Below, in pieces: positions 9,674 to 17,383 of a stretch of DNA of 64,000 bases; positions within the stretch are counted from its first letter, which is position 1; every line of letters begins with the position of its first letter. The notes beneath the pieces are model-generated. The model saw nothing but the letters and a program-made list of their open reading frames with translations. It made no database searches and was not told the DNA's origin. The DNA is from an uncultured Acetatifactor sp. GTDB taxonomy: Bacteria > Bacillota > Clostridia > Lachnospirales > Lachnospiraceae. The DNA lies in NCBI GenBank assembly GCA_910578215.1, contig CAJTPH010000023.1:3568-67567 (forward strand). Reading direction: 5' to 3'. The position numbers were made by a program, and so were the translations under genes.

Positions 9674-11419
9674 TTATCCGATGTCAGGCTCGGCGTAAAA
9701 GCAGACGGTATCCGCGGCCTTACCCTCCGTCTCAAAAACGATCACCTCGTTTTTCCCCTGCAGCAGGAGCGGCGCGGGAATGTACAGCCTTTTCTGGGGT
9801 CCGACCTCCCAAAACCTGCCGATGTTGAAGCCGTTGACAAATACGCAGCCCTTTCCCCAGCCTGCCAGCTCAAGAAAGGTGTCTCCCCTTTCCTCCGCCT
9901 CAAGCTCAAAGCGGTAAAATGCAGGCAGCCCCTCCTCATAGCCCCTGGAGAAGTCCAGCTTATCCAGATTGTCAAGAGGAAGGCAATACTGCTGCCAGCC
10001 ATGGTGCATGTGGCCGTTGATCTGTACGCAGCCGTCGATGCCCTTGCGCTGGCCTTCCATGGCAGGACCGAAATTCACCCGTCCCATATTTTCCACCAGA
10101 ATATGCAGCTCGTCTCCGGGCTCCGCGTCCGCGGCCACCTTCCACTCCTTCAGAAGCTCCCTGTCATAGAGGTTCAACAGTCTTTTCCTTTTCAGGAAAA
10201 TGCTTGCCCTGTCATTTGCCCTGTGCAGGCGGATTTTTTCCAGCCTGCGCTCATTGGCCAGCGTTGATGCATAAAGTATGTAGCCGTAATACTGCCCCAG
10301 ACGCTCCATGGACTGCGTATACGGGCTGTACGCCGGCTCCGCGATATCTCCCAGTGCCTCAAGCAGTCCCACCTTTTCCTTCACCGCCACGCTCCCGTAG
10401 GCTTTTTTCACGATAGGAGTGCTCAGGCTTATCTCCGGCAGCTCTGTATATTTTCCGATGATTTCCCGATAGACCCTGTATTTCTCGGTAAAATCTCCCG
10501 CCTCCGTCAGGATGGCATCATAGTCGTAAGAGGTCACGTCGGGCTTCAGCTCATCGTAATAATTGGAGCCGTTCATAAAGCCAAAGTTTGTGCCTCCAAT
10601 GAACATATAAATATTTACATGCCCCGTCTTAAGCATCTCGTCCAGATCCGCCGCACTCTGCTCCAGGTTTCCCCTCATATGGCCGCCGTTTCCCCAGCTG
10701 TCAAACCAGCCCACCCAGAACTCCGCGCACATCAGAGGTCCACCGTTCACATGCTGCTTCAGAATATCAAAACGCTCCTTTGTCTGGGAGCCGAAATTTC
10801 CCGTGGGAAGCGCCCCCTCCACGCTGCCGCCCTCAATGCTCTCATGGCTGGGCCCGTCAGAGGTGATAAAAGGCACATTGATTCCTCCCCGCCGCAGCAT
10901 ATCACGCATCTGCTCCATATATTTTTTGTCGTTGCCGAAGTATCCGTATTCGTTTTCAACCTGCATAAGAAGCACGTTCCCGCCCTCGGTGATCTGCAGA
11001 GGCTTCAGCAGCGGCAGAAGCACGTTGAAATATTCCTGCACATGCTCCAAAAATGCGGAACCGCTGACACGCAGGCGCACATCATCTTCCGCCAGCAGCC
11101 ATCCGGGCAGTCCTCCGAACTCCCACTCGGCGCAGATATAGGGCGACGGCCTTAAGATCACATACAGCCCCAGCTCCTCCGCCAGCTTCACGAATTTTAC
11201 CACATCGCACATACCCTCAAAGACAAATCTGCCCTTGCGGGGTTCGTGCATATTCCAGGGGATATAGGTTTCCACCGTATTCATCCCCAGACTCTTTAAT
11301 TTTTCCAGACGGTCGCGCCAGTACTCCGGCACAATGCGGAAGTAATGTATGCTTCCCGAAATAATCTGAAACGGCTCTCCGTTCAGGTAAAAGGTATCCT
11401 TTATCTCAAATCTGCCCAT
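9674..11419 (-). CDS. GH35 beta-galactosidase
   Basis: A 581-residue glycosidase of family GH35 that should release terminal beta-galactose. The TIM barrel fills the first ~320 residues, with the family patterns GSIHYFRIVPEYW, TYIPWNMHEP and RPSPYICAEWEFGGLP. The catalytic acid/base is E157 in VENEYG and the nucleophile is E233 in CAEFWVGWFDSWG. Beta-sandwich domains follow and end in a GWGKGCVFVNGFNIGRFW segment typical of GH35. No signal peptide is visible, so it should be cytoplasmic. It is unexpectedly embedded between the DUF5682 and Sel1 genes of the MoxR operon, with an AGGAGAC site 5 bases before the ATG. No sugar transporter sits nearby. Confidence 0.93.
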   Translation of the reverse strand: MGRFEIKDTFYLNGEPFQIISGSIHYFRIVPEYWRDRLEKLKSLGMNTVETYIPWNMHEPRKGRFVFEGMCDVVKFVKLAEELGLYVILRPSPYICAEWEFGGLPGWLLAEDDVRLRVSGSAFLEHVQEYFNVLLPLLKPLQITEGGNVLLMQVENEYGYFGNDKKYMEQMRDMLRRGGINVPFITSDGPSHESIEGGSVEGALPTGNFGSQTKERFDILKQHVNGGPLMCAEFWVGWFDSWGNGGHMRGNLEQSAADLDEMLKTGHVNIYMFIGGTNFGFMNGSNYYDELKPDVTSYDYDAILTEAGDFTEKYRVYREIIGKYTELPEISLSTPIVKKAYGSVAVKEKVGLLEALGDIAEPAYSPYTQSMERLGQYYGYILYASTLANERRLEKIRLHRANDRASIFLKRKRLLNLYDRELLKEWKVAADAEPGDELHILVENMGRVNFGPAMEGQRKGIDGCVQINGHMHHGWQQYCLPLDNLDKLDFSRGYEEGLPAFYRFELEAEERGDTFLELAGWGKGCVFVNGFNIGRFWEVGPQKRLYIPAPLLLQGKNEVIVFETEGKAADTVCFYAEPDIG

Positions 11420-11427
11420 AATGTCTC

Positions 11428-14091
11428 CTACTCTCCATTTCCTCCTGCGGAAGCCTGTCCGCGGGCACGCCCGAAGGTGTCCAGAAACTCCCCGTACTCA
11501 TAGGCGTGCGGCGGCACCCTCCGGCCCTTCAGAATCCTGTCCGCTTCCGCCCCGTGAAGCGCGGCGGCCTTCCCCGCTATCCTGTCCGTTTCAAACGGGG
11601 TAAAATACCCGAACGCCATGCGAAGCTCCGGCAGAAGCTGTAAAAATTCATCCGCCGAAAGCTCTGCCAGAAGCTCATCCACCATGGACAGAAAATACTC
11701 CTGAACAAAAACAAAATCCCTGGCGGTGTAAAACAGTCCCCTCAAAAATGCAGCGCTCCTCATCCGCATTTCACCGGAGCCCTTTAAATACCCGTACACC
11801 GCATCCCGGATACAGACGCTGTACTGTCCGTCCCAGCCGTAAAGCAGCCCCAGCACCGCCCCGTAGAGACCGGGACGGATCTTGTCCCGTTCCGCCAGAC
11901 GCAGCATAGCCTCCATCAGCGGCGGGCGCAGCTTTTCAAAGCTCTTATGCCCCGTCATCTGGTACAGCTCCCTGCAGCATTCCATACATTCCTGCTGCCT
12001 CTCCTCCGGCACCTCTGCCATGGACGGCAGAAGCTGTACGATCTTCCCAAAGCATATCTCCAGAAATTCCTCCAGCTGCGCATGGGCATTCACCTGGTAA
12101 AGCTCCTGCAGCTCATAGAGCATCTTAAGATAAGAAAAACCCGCCGTCAGAGAAAAGAAATCTCCGTCGGAGACCAGCGTTTCCCTGACATACGCTTCCA
12201 GCCCATGCTGCTCCTCCAAAAAGCCCATAAGGAAGCCCTGTACCAGCAGCCTTGACGCCTCCCTGCAGGAGGCCGCCTTCTTCGCCTTTGACAAAAGCCT
12301 TGACTTTGCCGCTTCCTCCACCGTGCTGCCCGCCATGGATACGTCCACCAGCGCCGCGAGCACCTTGCCGGAAAAACGATAGCTCCATATTTCCCGAATC
12401 CGGCTTCTGTCCCGTCCATTCAGCAGATCGGAGCCCTTTTTCCTCACTGCAAACTGCGTTTCCAGAAACTCCATCTGATACAGAAAACGGCTCATAGCCA
12501 AATGTTTGTTCTTGGTAAACGGCTCCAGTGTCAGCTCCCTTTCGGCAGAGCTCTGAAGCTGCAGTCCGAAACGCCTGCACTTGTCCTCAAAATCGGAAAG
12601 CAACGGAGGTCTCTCAGTAGTCTCACAGAGCTTCCCCACCTGCTTTCCCGTGTTGAGCTCATCCAATATACGAAGGGGCTGGTCCGTGGACAGGCTCACC
12701 TCCCCTTTCACAAAGGAAGCAAGCGCCGCGTCCCGGAGCTCATAGAGACCCGGGGCACGCTTTCCTCTAAGAACCGCCAGTCCCTTTGCCATGGACAGCG
12801 CGCAGATCGTGTCATAGGAGGACAGTCCCTCCCCCTTCTGCCTTGCTCTGCGCCCGGCGTTCACAAGCTGCTGCAGAACCGCCTCCTCGTATGCCTGCTC
12901 CGGCAGCCGCACCGGTTCCTGCCCCTCGGATTCCGGCTTTTCTGATTTCAGTTTTTTGGATTCCAGTTTTTGGGATTCCAGGCTTTTGGATTCCAGTTTT
13001 TCGGATTCCAGGCTTTTGGATTCCAGTTTTTCGGATTCCAGGCTTTTGGATTCCTGACTTTTGGCTTCCAGGCTTTGGGCTTCCAAGCCCTGGTATACCA
13101 GCTGGTAAAAGCCCGGGGACTGCATACCGCTGGCATAACCGTTTAAGGCGTCCGCCGCCTCCATGGAATAGGCAAGGGGATAGACACCCTGATTTTCATC
13201 TTCCCCATACAGTTCTCCAAATATTTGACCGACGCTTTTCCCACGGGCTCCCTTCCGGGCGCCTGAGCCGTGAAGCTTTATCGGCTCCCCGACAAAGCTT
13301 ACCCTCTTTCCGTCCTCGCTGACCTTAAGAAGCTGCGTCAGCCCATAGGTGTGAAAGCCTCCCGTCACCACCAAAATCCGCCGGTACTCCCCGGAAGCCT
13401 TTGCAATCTGCTCCGCCATAAACCGCTCCCTGCACAGGCAGCCGTCCGCCTCCAGCTCCTCCGCAGGCGTATTGACCCGCGAAAGATAGCAGTATGTAAA
13501 CATCTGCCTTACAAAGGCTTCCGTGGATTCATGCAGCCCGCCGATCTCAAAATACTTTTCCCACAGCTCCTCAAAGCTCCGCATGCCTGTCTTTTCGCAA
13601 AGCATGGAAAAATAACGGCTGCGGCTTAAAAGGTAATCGTCGTTATAGGTCTGCTTTTCCGCTTCCCTCCGGATTCCCTGCCCTTCCCCCGTGTGAATCA
13701 GTATCTCCCCGTAGGGCAGATCGATAAAATATACCGGAATTTCCCGTCCGGCCGCCTCCCTTAAAGCCGTGAGCTCCGGCGAGGCATCCAGAAAGGGATA
13801 ATAGCACCTGTAATCCTCCTTCTCCTCGCTCACCAGACCCCGTGTGTCTCTGTAAAAATAATACAGCGCCACCGGCGCCTTCGTGTCCGGGTGTGCCAGC
13901 ACAGGGATAAGCTTCTGCGCGTTTATGGGGCCTTCCACCAGAATACAGTCCGGGGCACAGGCTTCCACCGCTTTTTTCAAATGAAATGAGCAGACCGGGC
14001 TGTGATGCCTGACCGGAAAATACAGCACGGGCTTCCCGCAGTCCAAAAGGTCTATTTCAGGTATTTCCCCGCCTCGAAGTAGCTGTCCCAT
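11428..14091 (-). CDS. DUF5682 family protein, YehM-like
   Basis: A large cytoplasmic protein (887 residues from the chosen start). The N-terminus has the family motif YFPVRHHSPVCSF followed by CILVEGPINA. A further segment with VVTGGFHTYGL lies near residue 260. After a repetitive Ser/Glu/Lys/Leu linker (encoded at about 12945-13095) comes a long helical C-terminal half. The ATG at 14091 is preferred over upstream starts because GGAGG and AAGG sequences precede it and the RHHSP motif then lies near the N-terminus, as in relatives. It overlaps the MoxR gene by 40 bases. The function is unknown; E. coli YehM is the counterpart in the same gene set. Confidence 0.85.
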   Translation of the reverse strand: MGQLLRGGEIPEIDLLDCGKPVLYFPVRHHSPVCSFHLKKAVEACAPDCILVEGPINAQKLIPVLAHPDTKAPVALYYFYRDTRGLVSEEKEDYRCYYPFLDASPELTALREAAGREIPVYFIDLPYGEILIHTGEGQGIRREAEKQTYNDDYLLSRSRYFSMLCEKTGMRSFEELWEKYFEIGGLHESTEAFVRQMFTYCYLSRVNTPAEELEADGCLCRERFMAEQIAKASGEYRRILVVTGGFHTYGLTQLLKVSEDGKRVSFVGEPIKLHGSGARKGARGKSVGQIFGELYGEDENQGVYPLAYSMEAADALNGYASGMQSPGFYQLVYQGLEAQSLEAKSQESKSLESEKLESKSLESEKLESKSLESQKLESKKLKSEKPESEGQEPVRLPEQAYEEAVLQQLVNAGRRARQKGEGLSSYDTICALSMAKGLAVLRGKRAPGLYELRDAALASFVKGEVSLSTDQPLRILDELNTGKQVGKLCETTERPPLLSDFEDKCRRFGLQLQSSAERELTLEPFTKNKHLAMSRFLYQMEFLETQFAVRKKGSDLLNGRDRSRIREIWSYRFSGKVLAALVDVSMAGSTVEEAAKSRLLSKAKKAASCREASRLLVQGFLMGFLEEQHGLEAYVRETLVSDGDFFSLTAGFSYLKMLYELQELYQVNAHAQLEEFLEICFGKIVQLLPSMAEVPEERQQECMECCRELYQMTGHKSFEKLRPPLMEAMLRLAERDKIRPGLYGAVLGLLYGWDGQYSVCIRDAVYGYLKGSGEMRMRSAAFLRGLFYTARDFVFVQEYFLSMVDELLAELSADEFLQLLPELRMAFGYFTPFETDRIAGKAAALHGAEADRILKGRRVPPHAYEYGEFLDTFGRARGQASAGGNGE
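12945..13095 (-). repeat. In-frame 15/30-bp tandem repeat in the DUF5682 linker
   Basis: About nine imperfect 15-bp units (plus-strand form TTTTGGATTCCAGTT), arranged as 30-bp pairs of which three are nearly identical. They encode ESKSL/ESEKL pentapeptides. All units are multiples of three, so copy-number change keeps the reading frame. Confidence 0.85.
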
Positions 14092-15167
14092 ATACCGCCT
14101 TCCCTGCCTCCCTTGTCGCGCACTACAGTCTGAAAATAGCTGCGGAGCTTCTCCAGGTCGTCCCTGTTCTCCTTCAGCACCGCACCCATCATGGTCTGCA
14201 CCAGGCACCCCAAATCCATACGGGAATCCCCGTAATAATATGCGGTCATCATTGTCTGATAATAGACGGAAACCGCTTCCGCCGTGCTCATCACCGCCGC
14301 AGGCTTATCGATCCTGTGGCCCATGGAGGATATGCCCTCACGAAGCTCATGATAGGTCGCCGCAAGAATTTCCGCCACATCCTCGTCCACGGGCATGGAA
14401 ATTTGATTCTCCAGGGCAAGCTCCTTCACCTCGTTAATAATGATCTGCTTTTCCAGCGCCACGTCCCTCACGGGAAGCACCGTCTCAAAATTGAAGCGGC
14501 GCTTCAGGGCGCTGCTCATCTCGTTGACGCCCTTATCCCTGGTATTCGCCGTGCCGATCACATTGAAGCCTGCCTTGGCAAACAGCAGTCCCTCCTCCCC
14601 CAGCTCCGGCACATTCAGCACCTTGTCGCTCATCACACTGATAAGGCTGTCCTGAATCTCCGCCGGGGTACGGGTGATCTCCTCAAACCTGGTCAGAATC
14701 CCCTGCTCCATGCCCACATAGAGGGGCGAGGGCACCAAAGCCTCCCTCACCGGTCCCTTTGCCAGCAGCAGCGCATAATTCCAGCTGTACTTAATCATAT
14801 CCTCGGTGGTTCCCGCCGTCCCCTGAATGGTGTTGGTGCTTGTGCCGCTGATTGCCGCCGACAAAAGCTCCGACAGCATGGTTTTTGCCGTTCCCGGCTC
14901 CCCTACCAGCATCAGCCCTCTGTTTCCTGCAAGGGTAATAATACAACGCTCCACCAGGGCGTCATTTCCCAGGTACTTCTTTCGCACCGGGATTTCCTCC
15001 CCATTCACCACAAGGGGCTCCCTGCTTCCCAAAATAAACGTTCTCACCGCCCTGGGCGACAGCTTCCAGTTGATTGGCTTCTTGCCTGTGTCCGACGCCT
15101 GCAGCGCCTCCAGCTCCTTCCGATACCGCACCTCCACTGGAGGCTTGATCTGTACTTCCTGCTCCAT
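14052..15167 (-). CDS. MoxR-type AAA+ ATPase, YehL-like
   Basis: A 371-residue AAA+ ATPase, first gene of the seven-gene operon. Walker A is GEPGTAKT (89-96). The Walker B position reads LTRFEEI (158-164), with Glu where Asp is usual. Sensor-1 GTANTRD and the MSSALKRRFNFE arginine-finger region follow. MoxR ATPases work with VWA proteins to remodel protein complexes or insert cofactors, and the VWA partner is three genes downstream. The ATG at 15167 is preceded by AAGGAGAG. E. coli YehL is the matching gene. The remodelled target is not known. Confidence 0.93.
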   Translation of the reverse strand: MEQEVQIKPPVEVRYRKELEALQASDTGKKPINWKLSPRAVRTFILGSREPLVVNGEEIPVRKKYLGNDALVERCIITLAGNRGLMLVGEPGTAKTMLSELLSAAISGTSTNTIQGTAGTTEDMIKYSWNYALLLAKGPVREALVPSPLYVGMEQGILTRFEEITRTPAEIQDSLISVMSDKVLNVPELGEEGLLFAKAGFNVIGTANTRDKGVNEMSSALKRRFNFETVLPVRDVALEKQIIINEVKELALENQISMPVDEDVAEILAATYHELREGISSMGHRIDKPAAVMSTAEAVSVYYQTMMTAYYYGDSRMDLGCLVQTMMGAVLKENRDDLEKLRSYFQTVVRDKGGREGGIWDSYFEAGKYLK

Positions 15168-15232
15168 ATTCTCTCCTTAAAATTAAGATTTGTATTTGTC
15201 CTGCTTCGTTTTAATTCCAGCTCTGTTTTTTA

Positions 15233-15260
15233 TTATTATCATAGCATTTTCATGTGTCAA
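15233..15260 (-). promoter_or_regulatory. Promoter of the MoxR operon
   Basis: Minus-strand TTGACA (15255-15260), 16-base spacer, TAATAA (15233-15238); a TATGAT overlaps slightly upstream. It lies about 65 bases before the MoxR start. Confidence 0.65.
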
Positions 15261-15604
15261 ATGCAATTCTGTCTTTTGGATTTTCTGTGTCTCTCTCCCA
15301 TTGCGGCATATATTTACGCACCATCTCTAATCAGCTCCTCATCCGGGTCAAACTATGACGCCTTTATCCTGCCCCGATATATAACATAATTCCGTTATGC
15401 CTTTGATCAGTCTGTTACGCCGCTCTGCTTGTCTTTAAAATTCTATGTAATTTTCCGGACAGCGGCTATTCGCCCTCTTTTTCAGCCTCTGCAACCTCCC
15501 GCACTGCCGCGGTAACTATCCGTTGCTAAGGTTTATTGCAGGAACCCTGTTTTCGTTCGGCTAACCGTATCTAATTATACTGATAATATTTAGGGAAAGG
15601 GAGA

Positions 15605-15670
15605 ATGAAAATGTTAGAGTTTATTTCTGCCCCGAAAGCAGCGAAGAAATGGGGCATTTCAGAAAGATAA
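15605..15670 (+). pseudogene. Remnant of a small helix-turn-helix protein
   Basis: A GGGAAAGGGAGA ribosome site precedes an ORF of only 21 codons. Its text (LEFISA-KAAKKWGISER) matches the first helices of small MerR/excisionase-like HTH proteins common on Clostridia mobile elements, which normally continue for ~40-50 more residues. A stop follows directly. It is probably a truncated scar of an earlier element at the edge of the AT-rich cluster. Confidence 0.5.
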
Positions 15671-15681
15671 AAGTATCACGT

Positions 15682-16080
15682 TTATTCATCAGAAATCTGT
15701 CTGGACAATTCCTTCCTTGCACGTTTTTGGTAATCTTTATCAGATTCAAAAAAACCTTTCCTTAAACCAGTCTTCTGCATTAAAATCTCATTTTCCGCTT
15801 TATTTTTATATCCTTCGTTAGACTCGAATAATCCTTTTTTAATGCCTGATTCTTTTTCCAGAAGTTCTATTCCCGCTCTTCTCTCATAATTTTCACTTGA
15901 TTCAAAAAAGGATTTTTTAACTCCTGTTGATTTTTCTAATATTTCTCTTTTTGCTCGGGTTTCATATTCATGCTCCGATTCAAAAATACCCTTTCTCAAG
16001 CCGGATTTTACTTCTAAAAATTCCTTCTTCGCACGTTCCTGATACGCTTCTTCCGATTCAAAAAAATGTTTTCTTGCCAT
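15682..16080 (-). CDS. Small protein of five 26-residue repeats, unknown function
   Basis: I do not recognise this 132-residue family. It consists of about five copies of a 26-residue unit with consensus FFES-Y-RA-EILE-TG-KKG. Key repeated positions are F-E-S at the start, Y8, R11-A12, E15, L17 and G22-K25. The strong charge (Lys/Arg/Glu) and absence of Cys suggest a helical soluble protein. The start has GGAGG 10 bases upstream. It lies downstream of the peptide cluster terminator-like hairpin, so it may have its own promoter, although a TATAAT at about 16163-16168 lacks a convincing -35. Codon use is AT-rich like the cluster. Confidence 0.75.
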   Translation of the reverse strand: MARKHFFESEEAYQERAKKEFLEVKSGLRKGIFESEHEYETRAKREILEKSTGVKKSFFESSENYERRAGIELLEKESGIKKGLFESNEGYKNKAENEILMQKTGLRKGFFESDKDYQKRARKELSRQISDE

Positions 16081-16171
16081 AGATAATATCCTCCAATCAC
16101 ACCATCAAATAATCCTTTTAGCTTCGTACACACCTTTTCTTTCATAATTGTATCATTTTTCTATTATAATA

Positions 16172-16194
16172 GCCACCGGAAAATTTCCGGTGGC
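16172..16194 (-). terminator. Hairpin ending the peptide cluster transcript
   Basis: A perfect 11+1+11 palindrome (GCCACCGGAAA/TTTCCGGTGGC) begins 8 bases after the stop of the gene at 16203. The following minus-strand sequence (TATTATAATAG) is AT-rich but not a clean T-run, so termination may be partial. Confidence 0.55.
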
Positions 16195-16202
16195 ATAAAT
16201 CC

Positions 16203-17216
16203 CTATTCACAGCTGCTCAGTCTTACAATATTATCGGCAATGGCTTCCTCTGTCTGCCCGAATTCCTTTATCAGTACCGCTAATCTATGCAGGATGCTTA
16301 CATCTTTTTTAGCATTATATTTCATAGCCAAACCAACCATCAATTCGGATGCCTCAATCTGCCTGTCAATGTTTTGACTCAAATTTTGGATGCCTGTTTC
16401 AAACAATCCGCTGTGGACCATGGCCGCTGTCCGAATTTTGTTTACCTGCGCAATATCGCACAAAAACGTAACGTTTCTCAGGTCTATATCATGATCGTCA
16501 TTATTTTCTACAACACGAATCAGCCTTTCGTATGCTTTGATTCCAAAGAAAGTATATGCATTATCCCTATGTTCTCCATCACAGGTTCCATTTAAGTAAT
16601 CCGTCATGCCCTTTTTAATTTTCTCTTTACTCAGTTGATATTCCATGTCAGCATTCAGCTCATAAAAGTTTATCACCCTGTTGCCCAAATGAGCCGGATT
16701 ACCTGATAATGCCGTTTCAAACGCCTTTTGTACCCTATCAAACGGAATCCTTTGGCGGCTGTTGACTCCATGGAAGAAATTATCGTTCATATAAACAACA
16801 TTCTCGTTTTCATCATAACCGTAAATATAACTTACATGATTTATATCTTCCGATCCATCTCCCAACAAAGCCTGTTTATTAAAAAGTCCGCTGATATAAA
16901 AGCCTGCATCTATGGATTTAATAATAATGTCACGAAAATTCTCATTTATAGAATATAAAAGTTTTCTGTCTATGGCATACTTATGAATAAACGGGATGAA
17001 ATCAAAACCATTTTGAAATAGGTGTTGTTTCTTTAAAGGGAAATATCTGACTATATCATGGGTAAGAATAATCTGTATGTTTGAATCGGCAATCCAGTTA
17101 TTTCCACACCTTGTATCGGACAATAATGAAAACAGGAAACAATCCTCCGGCCAGGTTTTAATAACCGTTATGCCATATGGCAAAATTTTATAGCTTTCTT
17201 TGTTTATAATATTCAT
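16203..17216 (-). CDS. Peptide-cluster protein with possible BtrH/C39-like fold
   Basis: A 337-residue protein with no membrane segment. The N-terminal ~190 residues faintly resemble the BtrH N-terminal (papain/C39-like) domain: a Cys at the start of a helix (C26 in EDCFLFSLL), then H127 in HVSYIYGYD and D145 in YMNDNFF, giving the order Cys-His-Asp. The C-terminal part is helical. BtrH-type proteins are acyltransferases acting on carrier-protein-bound substrates, which is notable because this cluster encodes an acyl-carrier-like protein. That link is inference from a weak match. GGGAG precedes the ATG. It is the last gene before the hairpin at 16172. Confidence 0.6.
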   Translation of the reverse strand: MNIINKESYKILPYGITVIKTWPEDCFLFSLLSDTRCGNNWIADSNIQIILTHDIVRYFPLKKQHLFQNGFDFIPFIHKYAIDRKLLYSINENFRDIIIKSIDAGFYISGLFNKQALLGDGSEDINHVSYIYGYDENENVVYMNDNFFHGVNSRQRIPFDRVQKAFETALSGNPAHLGNRVINFYELNADMEYQLSKEKIKKGMTDYLNGTCDGEHRDNAYTFFGIKAYERLIRVVENNDDHDIDLRNVTFLCDIAQVNKIRTAAMVHSGLFETGIQNLSQNIDRQIEASELMVGLAMKYNAKKDVSILHRLAVLIKEFGQTEEAIADNIVRLSSCE

Positions 17217-17383
17217 TAATATGAGACTCCCGTTTCCAATATCATAATTAATCCTCAGATACTCTATCCCTTTTGCAACAGCACATGAATCCTCAGTGTC
17301 ATATAGCCTGGCAAAAATGATGTCCTTCGCCTGATGGTCTTCATTTGTCCTTATATAAAGGTGTTGTTTTGTTTGTCAGGTAT

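Larger units (their letters stand above)
15168..15681. other. 514-base region between the MoxR operon and the peptide cluster
   Basis: It holds the MoxR promoter (15233-15260) and, at its far end, the remnant HTH gene (15605-15670). The 340 bases between contain no ORF with a ribosome site and no clear hairpin. Base composition falls toward AT here, at the border of the acquired region. Confidence 0.6.

Noticed and set aside
12786..13322. Repeat-rich plus-strand frame and CRISPR-like spacing
   Set aside because: The units are contiguous 15/30-bp coding repeats of the DUF5682 linker without unique spacers, so this is not a CRISPR array. The plus-strand frame is a shadow.
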